Assembly: GCA_963169105.1 (NCBI GenBank)
Contig: OY720637.1
Location: 35,583,925 to 35,647,924 of the forward strand
From: Ceriagrion tenellum
Lineage: Eukaryota; Arthropoda; Insecta; Odonata; Coenagrionidae
DNA: 64,000 nucleotides
Direction of reading: 5' to 3'
Part shown: in pieces, positions 1 through 10,012 of the stretch
How positions within the stretch are numbered: the first letter of the stretch is position 1
Layout of the letters: each line of letters starts with the position of its first letter
Position numbers and translations under genes: made by a program
Notes under the pieces: generated by a model
Seen by the model: the letters and a program-made list of their open reading frames with translations, nothing else
Databases searched by the model: none
What the model was told of the DNA's origin: nothing

Positions 1-296
1 TCAGTCTCTTCCACCGCCGCGCCGTTTTGTTTTAGTTTCTCAGCGACCTTCCTCCCGGTTGTATCGTTCCAAATATGGCTTACCCGATGGTACTTAATGT
101 CTTCCCGCCGCGCCGGTAGGTTGGTAGGAAGGCAAGAGCGCTCGTCCTATCTCCGTGTGGCTGGCTCGCTGGCCGGCCGGTCTAATGATGGGAAGTTGGA
201 CTGCGTCATCGAATTGGAATCAAGATTGAAAGACTGTAAGCAAGTTCACGAAAAATGATGAGCGTACGATTCTCACGAAAAGATCACCGGAGACAG
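1..296 (+). other. Candidate 5' leader exon (unproven)
   Basis: The stretch is more GC-rich than most of the window and has CCGCCGCGCC-type runs. It ends in a strong splice-donor context, CAG|GTAGGT, at 296/297. A second donor-like CCG|GTAGGT lies near 115. A short open frame from the ATG at 75 ends in TAG just inside that second donor. This could be the first, mostly untranslated exon of a gene whose body lies to the right, but no conserved coding sequence was seen and the window edge hides its 5' end. Without RNA evidence this is only a suggestion. Confidence 0.22.
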
Positions 297-536
297 GTAG
301 GTACTCAACTCAGCCGTGTGTCTGTTGTGGCGCTTCGCACTTTTTACGCAATCATGTCTATGAAAGTGTCAAGGTTAAGTATTGTTTTTAATTTTAAGTG
401 CTGTAGATACTACTTGGATTAGTGCAAAAGATTTAGGATTTAGAGCAAAAGTTGTGTCAATTCCCGTGGTTAGTTTCGAAGCACAATTTCAATTACGGGT
501 AACCATGGAAGCGGAAAATTAAATTACGAAATTAGC

Positions 537-598
537 CTACATCTACATCTACTTATTACCCTACAAGCCACCACAAGGGTGTTTGGCAGTGAGTGACT
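537..598 (-). repeat. LINE-L 3' end fragment
   Basis: Read on the minus strand this is the CTGCCAAACACCC...GTGGTGGC stem-loop followed by GTAGATGTAGATG. That is the terminal block of the LINE-L family (compare 20522-20579 and 5345-5415). Only the 3' tail is present, as expected of a severely 5'-truncated retrotransposed copy. Confidence 0.7.
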
Positions 599-1884
599 TT
601 TCACCAAGATGAACTAGAGTGAAGAAATTAACCTTCACCAACATAAACTACACAATGGGTATGCTACAAATGCTGCAGAAACTTACTAAACTACTCTATA
701 ATGTGACTGTGTAAACGTGACACATGAGTCATGCCGGGAACGTGCAAACCTTGGTGTTTGCTCTACTCGGCAGATTAAGAAACATGCATTAGTGTTATAT
801 TAATTGATTAAAATACGATCTACCTCGTGTATGCGTAATGAGTCGGAAAATAATCCATTTCCGAACTATTCAGAGGTAAACTTCACATCTTCCTGCGTCA
901 CTTCGTGGAAGTATTTTATATTCCAATCCATATTGAATCAATAATTGCGGAAATGTACAAGGATTGTTTTCAACATGGATTCGAATATTCAGAGGTATCT
1001 TTAATTATTAATTATGAAGCGCAGGCGAGGCAATCGAGCCGAGACCAGCAATCATATCAAAGCAATCGTAGATTGGGCATATTAGACCGGCATACTATCG
1101 TTGTCTCGCCGGAATATCACGTCATAATATCGTTTCGTACCGCTTGAAACTCGCCACTAACGGGAAGGAGGGCGGAGTCTCATCGTGTGCCGGCCGGGGG
1201 AATTTTTCCCGCAGCCTTCAGCCGGCGAAGGAACGGCCGGCAGTCCGCGGCGGCGGTTGCATTTTCTTCGGCGAAAACTGGTGTGCTTTTTTGACGTCTT
1301 CAATCGGGGTAGTAAGTCGTGCTCGTTGCGTGTTTAGCGGGAGAGGGAGAGAGAAAGCGAGTTGAGTTTTGGAGCGGGGGGGGGGGAGGGTGGAGGAAGA
1401 GACGGGGGAGTAGGGGAAGTAGGCTGGAGTATAAGAAGCGGAGGGAGGGGTTAAGGAGAGTGTGGGGGTGGGTGGTTGGAAGCCAGGAGGAATGAGAAGG
1501 GGGTGGTGGCGGTGTATAGGCCGTTCCCCTTTCGGTTGCATTCCATTGTCGTGGTGGAGGGAGGATTTTTTTACGCGTTTCCGTCAGTGCTCCTATGACG
1601 GTGTTTTTTTTCTTCCCCCTCCATTGGTGCCGGCGACCGACTCAGAATTTCGCCCACAAGGTGTTGCCTCCGTCGAATGACGTTTATGTCATTTAATTCA
1701 CTTTATGGGTAATTTTAGAGAAGCGTGTCCGGTTTTTTCACGTGACCTACAAATTCATGCGTTTGTGCACTTTATTCCTCATATGTCTAACTCATAATTG
1801 GATGGTTTCGAATGCAGTAACGCATGAAGCATGGGTAAACTTTTATCGTGTGAATCCAATAAAATGGATATTTTACTCGGTTGT
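599..1884. other. No gene seen; contains a GC- and G-rich patch
   Basis: No supported gene. About 599-1140 is ordinary AT-rich sequence. About 1141-1640 is GC-rich, and 1330-1500 is purine-rich on the plus strand with an uninterrupted G run of about a dozen bases near 1375-1387. Open frames here are low-complexity G- or P-rich reading of this composition and match no family I know. Confidence 0.5.
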
Positions 1885-2080
1885 CGGCCCCGGAGGCGAT
1901 GGGGTATAGCCCTCGCCTTTTAAACCGAGGGTCGCGGCTGCGAATCCCGCCTGGGTGGAATCGCCACCACTCAACGCCCGGATGTTTGTGTTCGTATGCT
2001 GTTGTTGTTCACCCATCACAAATTAGCCAAAGGCGCTGTATTCGGGGTAGTGAAGATGAAATAAATGAAATGAAATAAGA
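1885..2080 (+). mobile_element. tRNA-derived SINE (SINE-C)
   Basis: The head resembles a tRNA gene. An A-box-like stretch (GCGATGGGGTATAGCCC) is followed by CTCGCC...CCGAGG and a B-box-like GCGGCTGCGAATCCCGCC. A tRNA-unrelated body follows, ending in an A-rich tail of AAATGAAAT-type repeats near 2055-2080. This order is typical of arthropod tRNA-derived SINEs mobilised in trans by a LINE. The B box has changed bases and no target duplication was found, so it is an old copy. No second copy was recognised in the window. Confidence 0.65.
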
Positions 2081-2529
2081 AATTATGTGAGCAAGAGGTT
2101 AGTAAGCCAAGAACAGGTTAGCGACAAGGCAGCTGTTGTAGAAAAACATCCGCCAGGCGAGTTTCGTATTGGCCCAAGTGTAAAACTAATGAAATAATAT
2201 TATTAATATCACTGAATTTTTTAGCAATGTAAAAAACTACAACCAATTAAATGTTATATGACGGGGAATAACTAATCGGGGGAAGGAAAATTGGTGGAAT
2301 AGACAATGCAAGGAGGTGGAAAAGCTGCAGGAAGAGTAGTTAGTGGGTGCGCTGTACTCTTAAGGTAGTGTGAGGGGAAATATCATTTTACCTATAAATC
2401 AATGAGTTTGGTCTCATTTTAAAGAAACATATATCACCCTTCCATTGACACCAAAAATTATACAACTCACCACATTACTTTCCGAGATATTTGCCAAAAA
2501 ATACCAGCCGTTTTACATGGGAAATGGTA

Positions 2530-3941
2530 CAGTCACTTCAAAAAGGTATCGCGACACGCTAGACTATCGGCTCGTATGTGTCGGCTGCCGATGCTCGAAG
2601 TACGTTGGCTATCATGGGTCGTCTCTGGTAGCAATGAGAATTTGCAGGTACACTTTCCATTTTCCATCAGATAAAGCGCCTGGTTAAGTGGGACTGCATT
2701 ATGGGAGTGCTCTTGTTCAGAGGCGAGGACAGAGTTCCTCCTTGACTCAGCCTTGAGGACGTATTCGGTGAAAGAAGTAAGAAGGGAAATGTTGTGAAAA
2801 GGCAATATGGATTGAATGGAGTAAACTATTGAGTGATTATACGAGTGAAGTCGCACGGAGGTAAAACAAAGAAGAGATGAATGCATGGGAAAACGAGCTC
2901 CAGCCTTCCTATGAAGGAGATTGGGGACTGCTATCGTCTAAACTCAGCGAACCAGAGAGCCTTTCGGGTATCAAAGGCTGATGTTTTAAGTTGACCGCCT
3001 AATGGACAATTATGAGATATATTGACTAAAGCTATTGGACAGTATTATTGTTTTAGTGTATAGTATACTAAAATTGTGAATCCATTTTCGTGATTATTTA
3101 TAAAAAAAGCAATATAATTACAATTTTGAGGTAGAGAATTGAAAAGGATTAAGTACCATTTATACTCCTTTAATTACCAGCAGCTTACATGTTGAACACA
3201 TATCGCTATTAAGTCACAAATAAGTAATAGCGTAATTGTTAAAAAAAAAGAAACGCGACAATGCATATGTTAATTAACCACAAGTAAAAAGGCGATTAAA
3301 ATTATCAGTGATTTTAGTTATCGAGTTCCTCTTGGACGCCATAGGCTAATTTTTCCGTCTCCATTACTCTGGAAAAACTTTTCATCGCTGAACATGGTGA
3401 GGTCCCGAAAGGATTTATCATTGGTGATATTTTTTGTGATAGAATCCAAACGGGCGGCCCTCTGGTCCTCGGTCAATTTTGGCTTCCAGGCCGGACGATA
3501 GTGTCTGACAGTGCAGGCCTGCTTCGTGAAATATAATAAGCACTTTTTTTTAACTACACTCGAGTCTTAATTCCCTTTTAAGAGTTGGTATGCAACCAAC
3601 CGTCAAAGGAGAATCCATCATTGAGGCAAATACTGACTCATCCACGCTCTTTTCACTTTCTTCTTCGTAAGAGAACTGCCGAGTGTGACTACGATGCCTC
3701 TGAGTTGCGCATACCCTTGCTCCCCGCTGTGAATTCATTTCAGTGTTAGCCCTCCAACGCGAACGAAGTCCATGGCACTGTCGGAGTTAAGTCCCACTTG
3801 ACTTAGAATATATGTCGTAGTGTACCAGACGTTTCTCATAGTCACCCATGACGACCCAGGTAGCCAACGTACTTCGGGCTTCAACAACCGACCTGTACGA
3901 ACCGCAAGCGTAATGTGTCGCGATACTTTCTGAAGTGACTG
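2530..3941 (-). mobile_element. Tc1/mariner-type transposon copy 1
   Basis: The two ends are inverted repeats of about 95 bp, starting CAGTCACTTCA and closing GAAGTGACTG. They are flanked by TA (2528-2529 and 3942-3943). The flanking MITE sequence in other copies has one uninterrupted GGTACGTGTA there, so the TA is a target duplication. CAGT-type ends and TA duplication fit the IS630-Tc1-mariner superfamily, and a transposase fragment inside (3318-3500) supports it. The element is 1,412 bp, minus-oriented, with a broken coding region. A shorter derivative lies at 17231-18085. Confidence 0.85.
3318..3500 (-). pseudogene. Transposase fragment, Tc1/mariner type
   Basis: Minus-strand translation gives a run containing YRPAWKPKLTEDQRAARLD, then FRDLTMFSDEKFF and SLWRPRGTR, and ends at a stop. 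The FSDEK block carries the aspartate taken as the second acidic catalytic residue of the DDE/D transposases in this superfamily, and the WRP.GTR block normally follows it. The N-terminal DNA-binding part and the third acidic residue were not found. A related minus-strand segment at 3550-3738 (ATQRHRSHTRQFSYEEE) is also present in the other copy at about 17460-17520. Confidence 0.75.
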
Positions 3942-4337
3942 TACGTGTATACACTCCAGAGAGACATTATTTACAAAATGAGGTATTTACTACACTTATA
4001 TCTCATCAAAAAATCAGCAGTGAGTAGTTAGTGTGTTTTCTCAACTATTTTTTAAAATTAATCATATTGTCACCGCGGTAAATTCTTTGGAATCACATTA
4101 AACGTTCCGTTTTGAAGTAGTTTTAAACGTACCGCGTGAGAAAAATGAGTCAAGTTGAAGCGTTATTTAGATATTTTCATTTGATAACTTACAATTTCTG
4201 TACTGTAAAACTAATTTATTGCACCATTAATAATGTAATATTTAATTCGTGTGTCTCACAGCTGGTGACATTAAAAAGTATAATTCGACAATGGTCTCTA
4301 TTATAATTAGGGAACTATCTCGCTCGCACTACCTTAA

Positions 4338-4945
4338 GTGAAAATTTTATCGGAAGATAAGAGAGGATAATCGACACCTAAGGTTAAAGATAAAACGGGA
4401 AGCATTTATCAATTCGGCAGACATCCAGGATTGTTGTGGAGAATACGTTAAAGAGCTATATGACAGCGATAATAAACCTGTGAACCTACAATAGCGAATG
4501 GGGGAGCAGTAGATAAGGATAACCTCAGATCGGAGATACTCGGAAGTGAAATAAGAGAGGGCATTTCGAGAGACGAAGGCAAGAAAGGCCGAGAGAGTTG
4601 ATGACCCATCATCGGAGTTATTGGAGAACTTCGGCAGTTGGGAAATGCGACCTTTTTTCGAACGTATTCTTTGTAATTACAAGAAAGGACTATTGCGAGA
4701 GGGTTTCGTGTAAGCAGTCTTAATACCTATTCCGAGGAAGAAGAAAGCGTCTGTATGCGAGGAAAAACTAGTTTGATTTCTCACGCGGCAAAGTTATAGT
4801 GCTTTGGATTATTAAAAAGGTTGTAGAGGAGGGCAAATGACTACTTTTACGAAGATCAGTTTGTTTTCCGGAATAGGAGGGCAACTCAGGATGCGCTTGC
4901 GTTGATAAAGACCCTTGTTGAAAAACTATAGAGTATGATCATTAT
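4338..4945 (+). pseudogene. LINE-B reverse transcriptase, fingers/palm
   Basis: Frameshifted translation gives, in order, CGEYVKELYDSDNKPVN, then ELLENFGSW, then AVLIPIPRKKKASVCEE, ISLFSGIGG-like and DQFVF-like blocks. Family knowledge: non-LTR reverse transcriptases carry LIPI.KK, then a HAA.K-like block and EDQFGFR..R before the first catalytic aspartate. The piece ends where a 0.9-kb insertion begins and resumes at 5881. Confidence 0.7.
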
Positions 4946-5344
4946 CGGCCGTATTCATAGATTCCTTAGTGAGCTACTATCGGGTTAGTAGGGAACTAAC
5001 TAGTCGCCAACTGACACAATCGTATTCATAGGCAGCTACTACAAGTACTACTTGTACGGCGCCACTACTTGTAAGCTCAGCAGCGCCAAGTGAGCCACTA
5101 TTTTAGTGGCCGAATCTGAAACACTCTTTTGGTTACCTACAATTATGTACTCCACTACGATAGTGGCGATAGTCGCATACTAAGTTAGTAGCTCCTAGTA
5201 GCTCACCGGATGGGATCCATGAATACCATTGTTTGGTATGCGACTAATTGCTCTTAGTAGACGACTAAAGGTATTACGTAGATGTAGACCCTATTTTCTA
5301 GTATGTCTACATTATATATCCTACTTACATGGCAATAGTGCATG

Positions 5345-5415
5345 TTTGGTGATCTTCACCCCCTGCCACACACCCTCGTGGTGGCTCGCAGGGTATTATG
5401 TAGATGTAGATGTAA
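5345..5415 (+). repeat. LINE-L 3' end fragment
   Basis: CCCCCTGCCACACACCC, a loop, GTGGTGGCTCGCAGGG and then TATGTAGATGTAGATG: the terminal stem-loop and tail of LINE-L. The CCCTGC/GCAGGG and GCCAC/GTGGC pairs form a hairpin. The copy is 5'-truncated and lies inside the 4955-5871 element. Confidence 0.75.
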
Positions 5416-5420
5416 AGGCT

Positions 5421-5838
5421 GGGACACAATCAACGTGTACGTGTAACGTGAGCCGTTAACGGGAATACGCGAAAAGATGGCTGACGGTAAAGTATAGCGA
5501 GCGGACACAATCAACGTGTACGGGGAGTACGTGTACGCGAGATATGGGCAACATTCACCTCTTCCCGTGTCCCGTACACGGAAAACCAATCAGAATAGTC
5601 CTGAGAATCCGGGAATGGGAGCCATCTGTCGGCAGATACATCCAACTGTTGAAGATTGCTCTTGGCTAAGACAACTTGTTTACTTCCACACTTGTTTACA
5701 CCTGATCTCTTAGCTGCGCCTGCGTTAGTCAATTGTTACTCCGGGCCGCGTTAACGTCGATTGTGTCCGCTGACTTGCGTTCCCCGTCTCCCATTGTCCC
5801 GTTTACGTCTCGCGTCACACGTACACGTTGATTGTGGC
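5421..5838. mobile_element. Inverted-repeat element with doubled terminal motif
   Basis: Both ends read inward begin with ACAATCAACGTGTACGTG (left 5426, right 5815-5836). About 85-90 bp further in, each arm carries a second, slightly altered ACACAATC.ACG copy (left 5510-5522, right near 5752-5770). So each arm contains a tandem pair of the motif in mirror arrangement. No open frame of note and no clear target duplication. The doubled motif may have been a transposase-binding site, which is inference. Confidence 0.6.
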
Positions 5839-5880
5839 CTAATAGCGCCTTTTAGCTGGAATCCATGAAAGCGGCCGTAT

Positions 5881-6233
5881 GTGTTTGCATTATTAGTGGG
5901 TTTTGTAATCGCGTCGATTGAGCATTAAGGAAAGACTTAACTAGGGATGATGGGAGTAGATTAGCGAGATAGGAGACTCATCGGGAACCTGAATACGTCC
6001 TTGAGGGCTCGGGCATGACCACCGACAATGCATGTATTCTCGGTGGAGTTGGCCCTGGTGAGGATAGCTGATGGTGAATCTGGGTGGGCTTCAGGGATAG
6101 GTCAAATAGGTGCGCGAGTTAAGACAAGGGCTCCCGTTGTCGCCATTGTTTTTTTTTACATTTACGCTAAAGATATGGTTAGAGAGTCGTGGGAAGATTT
6201 AGATGTAGTAATCAAAGTAGGAGGTATCATGAT
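5881..6233 (+). pseudogene. LINE-B reverse transcriptase, later palm
   Basis: Readable blocks are FCNRVDWALRKDL-like text with a stop, then LALVRIADGESGWASGIGQ, APVVAIVFFYIYAKDMVRES and WEDLDVVIKVGG. Family knowledge: these match VRQGCPLSP.LFNIY.EDMMRE-type motifs and the following I..GG of non-LTR reverse transcriptases. The CPLSP-like block is eroded (RAPVVAI) and the YADD box is lost, because the reading is cut by a small MITE at 6234. Confidence 0.7.
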
Positions 6234-6442
6234 CTCAAACCGACACAACTGTGTTATATTTCCACACAGTTTTTATTATCACTTACCGTTCTAATTTTCG
6301 GCAATACCATGTCATTTTTAAGGTGTTGGTTTCCAGGTATCGATAATACTTTGTCATTTTCAAGGTGTAATATTACCTAAACCTTGGTCGGTGTGTGGCA
6401 ATAAAAACTTGAGGAAATATAACAAATTTCTGTATTTTTGAG
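6234..6442. mobile_element. 209-bp MITE with 8-bp target duplication
   Basis: Flanked on both sides by ATCATGAT (6226-6233 and 6443-6450). The ends are inverted repeats of about 45 bp, each starting CTCAAA and sharing GTTATATTTCC and GTTTTTATT. The element interrupts the LINE-B reading. An 8-bp duplication is typical of hAT and some P-type elements. The duplication is itself palindromic, which slightly weakens it as proof. Confidence 0.7.
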
Positions 6443-6450
6443 ATCATGAT

Positions 6451-7280
6451 GTCCATAAGCAATTTCGTTGAGGTATCGCCTGATTCATTAAAATTTAACC
6501 TAGTAAGAGGCAAACTGTTAAAGTCTGATTCGCGGACGACCGGGTATTTGATCACCTAAGGGATTACAAGCTTTATCAGATGCATTAGAATTTCAATGCG
6601 TAATGAAGGGAAATCACGAGGAAACTAAAGTCTTGACATTTAATTGGACAAAGAAAGTGAGGCTGTTCATAAAAGTAAGAGAGCACCAACTGGAGCAAGT
6701 GGAGCACTTAAATTACTTGGGCAGTACGCTTGAAGAAAATGGTCTTATTGGAAAAAGCATTAAGGGAGAATAGTGCTGGCGAAGGAAGCGTTGAGTAATA
6801 GCGGGGAGCTGATAACAGGGACCTTGGGTGAGAATTAGTTAGAAGAGGGTGGTGAAGAGCTTGTCCGGGGCAGAAACGTGGACTCAGCGAAAGGACGAGA
6901 ATAGGCTGCAGGTTTTCGAGATGTGGGTATGGGGACGATAGAGAAGGTGGGGCGGGCGGAAAGAGATAGAAACTAAAACGGAAGTGTATGGTGTTGTTGG
7001 TGGGGAGAGGAAACTTCTGGGTAAGATAGTAGGAGGCAAAGTAGGTAGTTGGAAGAGGTAATGAAGGGCGAAGAGTAGCTTAAGCCGAGGTAGAAGGAAG
7101 GATGTTGGGCCTGCCATGAAGGGGAAGGAAGAGATTAGGTTTCATGTACAAAATTAAGAAGGGCAGGGCTTACGCGAGTATTAAGAAAGTAATACTAGAG
7201 TTTGGAAAATATCTGCACTCATAAAAACTGGAGATTTTATGCTGAACTCCAATAAAACTTAGCTTTAACCAGTGTACTAC
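6451..7280 (+). pseudogene. LINE-B thumb and C-terminal segment
   Basis: Broken-frame reading gives NHEETKVLTFNWTKKVRLFIK, HQLEQVEHLNYLGSTLEENG, then GAETWTQRKDENRLQVFEMWVW after corrections. This is the usual thumb (YLGS), an ETWTLRK-type block and EMWVWRR tail of this LINE type. It ends in a 3' untranslated stretch like the one in other LINE-B copies (AAAACTTAGCTTTAACC versus AAAACCTACCTTAACC). Part of 6451-6550 does not fit and may be another small insertion. Confidence 0.7.
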
Positions 7281-8735
7281 TTCAATGGGTAACATAATAG
7301 AGTATTCGTAACATTTTTACATTGTAGTTAACGCACTGTAATGGGTTAAGCTTATACATACCTGCGTGGAGATGGAAAACTGAAGCAGCCATGAAAATCG
7401 TGTTGTTAGCAGCGGATAACTTAGAAGGAAATAACTTTACCGCAATCAGAAGAAATTGTCTGTTTTAAGATCTATATATTCTCTCTTAATGGCAACTATT
7501 ACGACCGTGTGTAGTTCGCAGAAAAAGCACATTTAAATCGGTTATATGGTTATCTAATTCCGTGCTAATTCATGCAGTGGCAAAAATGCATGCAGCGTGT
7601 CGTGTATCGCTAAATATTTCCGTTGTGTCAACGTGATCACTTACATTTTTATCTTCAGTCCCCATTTGTTCTTGTGATTTGTGTTATTTGTCGTACAAAA
7701 TTCTTCTGGAAAGCCCATCGCCTGTGTAAAATAATACAAGGAATAAACTAAAATAGTAAATTCTAAAATTAATTGAAATGTTCGCGGTATCAGCCCTGTA
7801 AACCATCAAATGATGGTAGCAAGCTCTTTCCTTTCAGCCGCTCTTCACCTTGCTCTCATCGATGGAGAGACCGAATGTGTGGAGTATTTTAGCACCAGGT
7901 TCATTTCGAATGTTCATATTTTGCTTCAGTTTCTTTCATTTATTTGGTCTTTCCTTTGTATTTCATGTTTAAAGCTTCGATTCCTATAATTTTGCACCCG
8001 TACGTTTTTTAGTGTAAAATGAGCAATTTTTATGTCAAATGTCGCGCATTCCCTGGGCAATTTGTTCCAATCAAATAGTTACTCGCATTTGAATGGGTTG
8101 AATTCGATCGTTGAATTTGATAGGCTTATCATTATTTAATGTCTGTTGAATTCACGCGAAGGCTTTGTAAGTAGCAGAGGCTACGGATAAACAAGGCGTA
8201 AATTATATCTTTTTTCATTCGGAATGCATTGTGTTCCTTATGAAGATTTACATTCATTTCAATTGCGTTTGAATATGCTACAATTGAATCAAAGCTCGAG
8301 AAGGCTTGATCGCTCCAACGTCTCAGGTTCGAACCTAGCTCTAGGCATACGCCTTTGTTCCACGTCAGGATGAAGATTTGAGGCTAGACGGTGCGGCATG
8401 TCTCTAGTGCTAGCACCACCCAAAACGCGATTTTTCGTTTTGACTATCTTTTATTCAGTCAAATTTACGCTATCCTTATTCAGGTTTGTGGTAGTCGTCC
8501 CTATAATTTCACTTCAAAGATACTACCTGTTCGGGAATTTGGCAAATCGTATTTCTTTTTTTTTAGTCCCTTTGAATAGTGCGTTGCACGATAATGCCGA
8601 AGTCGAGCCAAGTTCTTCAAGTAATTAAGATGAAGTACATGGCGAGACTTCGGGTAGAATACTTGTTCGGCGGATAATTTTTTTTAGCTTTGAATTTCTC
8701 AAATTCGTTTGTAGACTTTCTGGTGGTTCCATCGC
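7281..8735. other. No feature supported
   Basis: AT-rich sequence without a recognisable gene. A B-box-like GGTTCGAACC at about 8327-8336 lies in a context that might be a worn SINE head, but no A box or tail supports it. Open frames at 8391-8628 look random. Confidence 0.5.
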
Positions 8736-8800
8736 CAACGTTTAAAGAAATACAGAATCCCACCTTTTCGTTTACATTGTTTTAAAAATACTTTCCTGCA
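8736..8800 (+). repeat. Detached piece of the 9.7-13.6 kb repeat unit
   Basis: AAAGAAATACAGAAT followed by CTTTTCGTTTACATTG and TTTTAAAAATACTTTCC closely follows the unit of the tandem array further right (for example 12539-12595). Only this short segment is present. Confidence 0.55.
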
Positions 8801-8844
8801 GCCCTTAGACTACCAAGGGGTAACGAGATTACTCAATCTACATA

Positions 8845-9030
8845 CATACCTACGAAATACCGTGTAGGCCACCTCTAGGGTGTGTGGCACGGGGTGATTC
8901 CACACCAGGCATGCAGCCCAGTGGCTAGGGTGTGTGGCAGCAGTCAGGGCAACGGTACACAGTCAGACCAGAAACCAGGAGTGTGATACTTAGAAGAACA
9001 TGTTACCATGCTGTACACTACTCATGATAT
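8845..9030 (-). mobile_element. SINE-P copy 1
   Basis: On the minus strand it matches the copies at 44660-44895 and 45465-45682: GGTAACATGTTCTTCTAA, GCACTCCTGGTTTCTGGTCTGAC-like text, GGTGTGGAATCACCCCGTGCC, then a stem-loop and GGTATTTCGTAGG. The head has a weak tRNA-like A box. The 3' block resembles the LINE-L tail, which suggests LINE-L-type machinery copied it. Confidence 0.65.
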
Positions 9031-9187
9031 AACTACTGGTCAGTATTATTAATGTGACACATAAATAGCACTACAAGGTACTAAGACATGCAGGAGTACA
9101 TATTGCTGGAGATTGCATGCGAGGTTAATATATACTATTCATGATAAGATATTTAGCTCTACTGAAGAATCCTATTTAACCTAGTCA

Positions 9188-9382
9188 TTATCCTAGAACT
9201 GATCTATGACAACTATTATGGTCCCTTACTGTACGTGGAAAAAATGACGTCTTAAATCCATCGGTTCTGCAGTATATTTCCTTAATATTATTACTGTGAT
9301 CGTTCCTACCATAATGGTTTGGTTCTAACAAAGTATTTTGAACGTCCGGCAAAAAAATAGTCTGCATCAAACTTTCGTACAA
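9188..9382 (-). pseudogene. LINE-L C-terminal coding fragment
   Basis: Minus-strand frame containing NNIKEIYCRTDGFKTSFFPRT, then VRDHNS. Family knowledge: RT..Y..SFFPRTI..WN is the usual last conserved block of Jockey/CR1-type ORF2 proteins. The same block appears in the copies at 20200-20579, 37783-38165 and 62345-62763. No tail is attached here. Confidence 0.65.
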
Positions 9383-9949
9383 GATTTAATATATTTTTCC
9401 CTTCAATCGGATAGGGTTCACTCAATATAACACTTTTAATCGCAGAACCTTTGAATTTTTTTAATGATGTAAATGCTTCCAAGTAATTGTTCTCGGGTGA
9501 TTTTTGAGCCTTATTACGAGGAACTATCTTTTATTTTCAACAGTTTTTTCGAAGAAACTTCTTTTTATTAACATTGGTTGTATAATTGGAAGGTTTATAA
9601 ATTTTACTACCAAGCAATTTCCACGGAGGATACACTCCTTAAAATGGTCTTTCGCGAATTTGGTAGTTATATTTGATATAAAAATACAAATTTCCCCAAT
9701 TTTTTATCCACTCTTGCTTTCAACCCGATGTGCACAATGTCCAATTTGTGAGAAAAAGTCCTTGGAAATATGTATATTTTTTGCTGCCCAATTCAAAAAG
9801 AGGGCGTTTCTCTATGAGTGTGAATTAGAGAGATTTTGCGAGTGACCCACCATTTAAGAGTGCTTGAGGTTCTTCGGTTGTGCGTCTTTTATTCTATACC
9901 GACTCTTTCGTCTTGTATTGCGTGAAATATTTTTCGGTGGAATTTTTGG

Positions 9950-10012
9950 TGATAAGTTCCCCCCTGCCAAACACCCTTATGGTGGATTGTAGGATAAGTA
10001 GATGTAAGTAGG
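9950..10012 (+). repeat. LINE-L 3' end inserted in the tandem array
   Basis: CCCCCTGCCAAACACCC...GGTGGATTGTAGG and AAGTAGATGTAAGTAGG: the LINE-L stem-loop and tail, between the array segments ending near 9920 and resuming near 10018. A 5'-truncated insertion. Confidence 0.65.

Larger units (their letters stand above)
2360..4337. mobile_element. TTAA MITE copy 1, itself interrupted
   Basis: The ends are TTAAGGTAGTGTGAG and, on the other strand, TTAAGGTAGTGCGAGCGAG. TTAA is the target duplication and GGTAGT...GAGC the terminal inverted repeat. TTAA targeting and short terminal repeats point to piggyBac-type transposition (inference: no transposase is present). The body matches the uninterrupted copies at 12621-13183 and 49869-50446 up to about 2527, then continues at 3942. 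The gap is a Tc1/mariner-type element. The MITE itself sits in a LINE-B copy. Confidence 0.85.
4955..5871. mobile_element. 0.9-kb inserted element with 9-bp target duplication
   Basis: The 9-mer CGGCCGTAT occurs immediately left (4946-4954) and right (5872-5880), and the LINE-B reading resumes across it. The ends are related inverted sequences, TTCATAGATTCC on the left and TTCATGGATTCC read inward from the right. The left part (4951-5226) repeats this end several times (GTATTCATAG at 4951 and 5031; its complement at 5212-5226) with many GTAGCTACT-type words. A 9-bp duplication is usual for Mutator-like elements, but no transposase was seen, so the class is unresolved. A LINE-L tail and an inverted-repeat element are nested inside. 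Confidence 0.6.
2275..7280 (+). mobile_element. LINE-B copy split by nested insertions
   Basis: A degenerate non-LTR retrotransposon ORF2 can be followed in order across four separated pieces: a linker segment (2275-2359, ENWWNRQCKEVEKLQEE), the fingers and palm (4338-4945), the later palm (5881-6233) and the thumb plus C-terminus (6451-7280). Insertions lie between the pieces: a TTAA MITE, a 0.9-kb element with a 9-bp target duplication, and a 209-bp inverted-repeat element with an 8-bp duplication. Removing them restores the normal LINE domain order. The copy has many frameshifts and stops and is dead. The endonuclease domain was not identified. Confidence 0.75.

Noticed and set aside
2533..2886. 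117-codon minus-strand frame as a gene
   Set aside because: It lies within the Tc1/mariner-type element and runs into its terminal inverted repeat. It recurs, altered, at 17742-17984.
5516..5713. 65-codon frame inside the 0.9-kb element as a transposase
   Set aside because: It lies between inverted arms and lacks any DDE or DNA-binding motif.
8281..8350. B-box-like GGTTCGAACC as a tRNA gene or SINE
   Set aside because: No A box at the right distance, no acceptor-stem pairing and no repeat partner in the window. The 10-mer is palindromic by itself.
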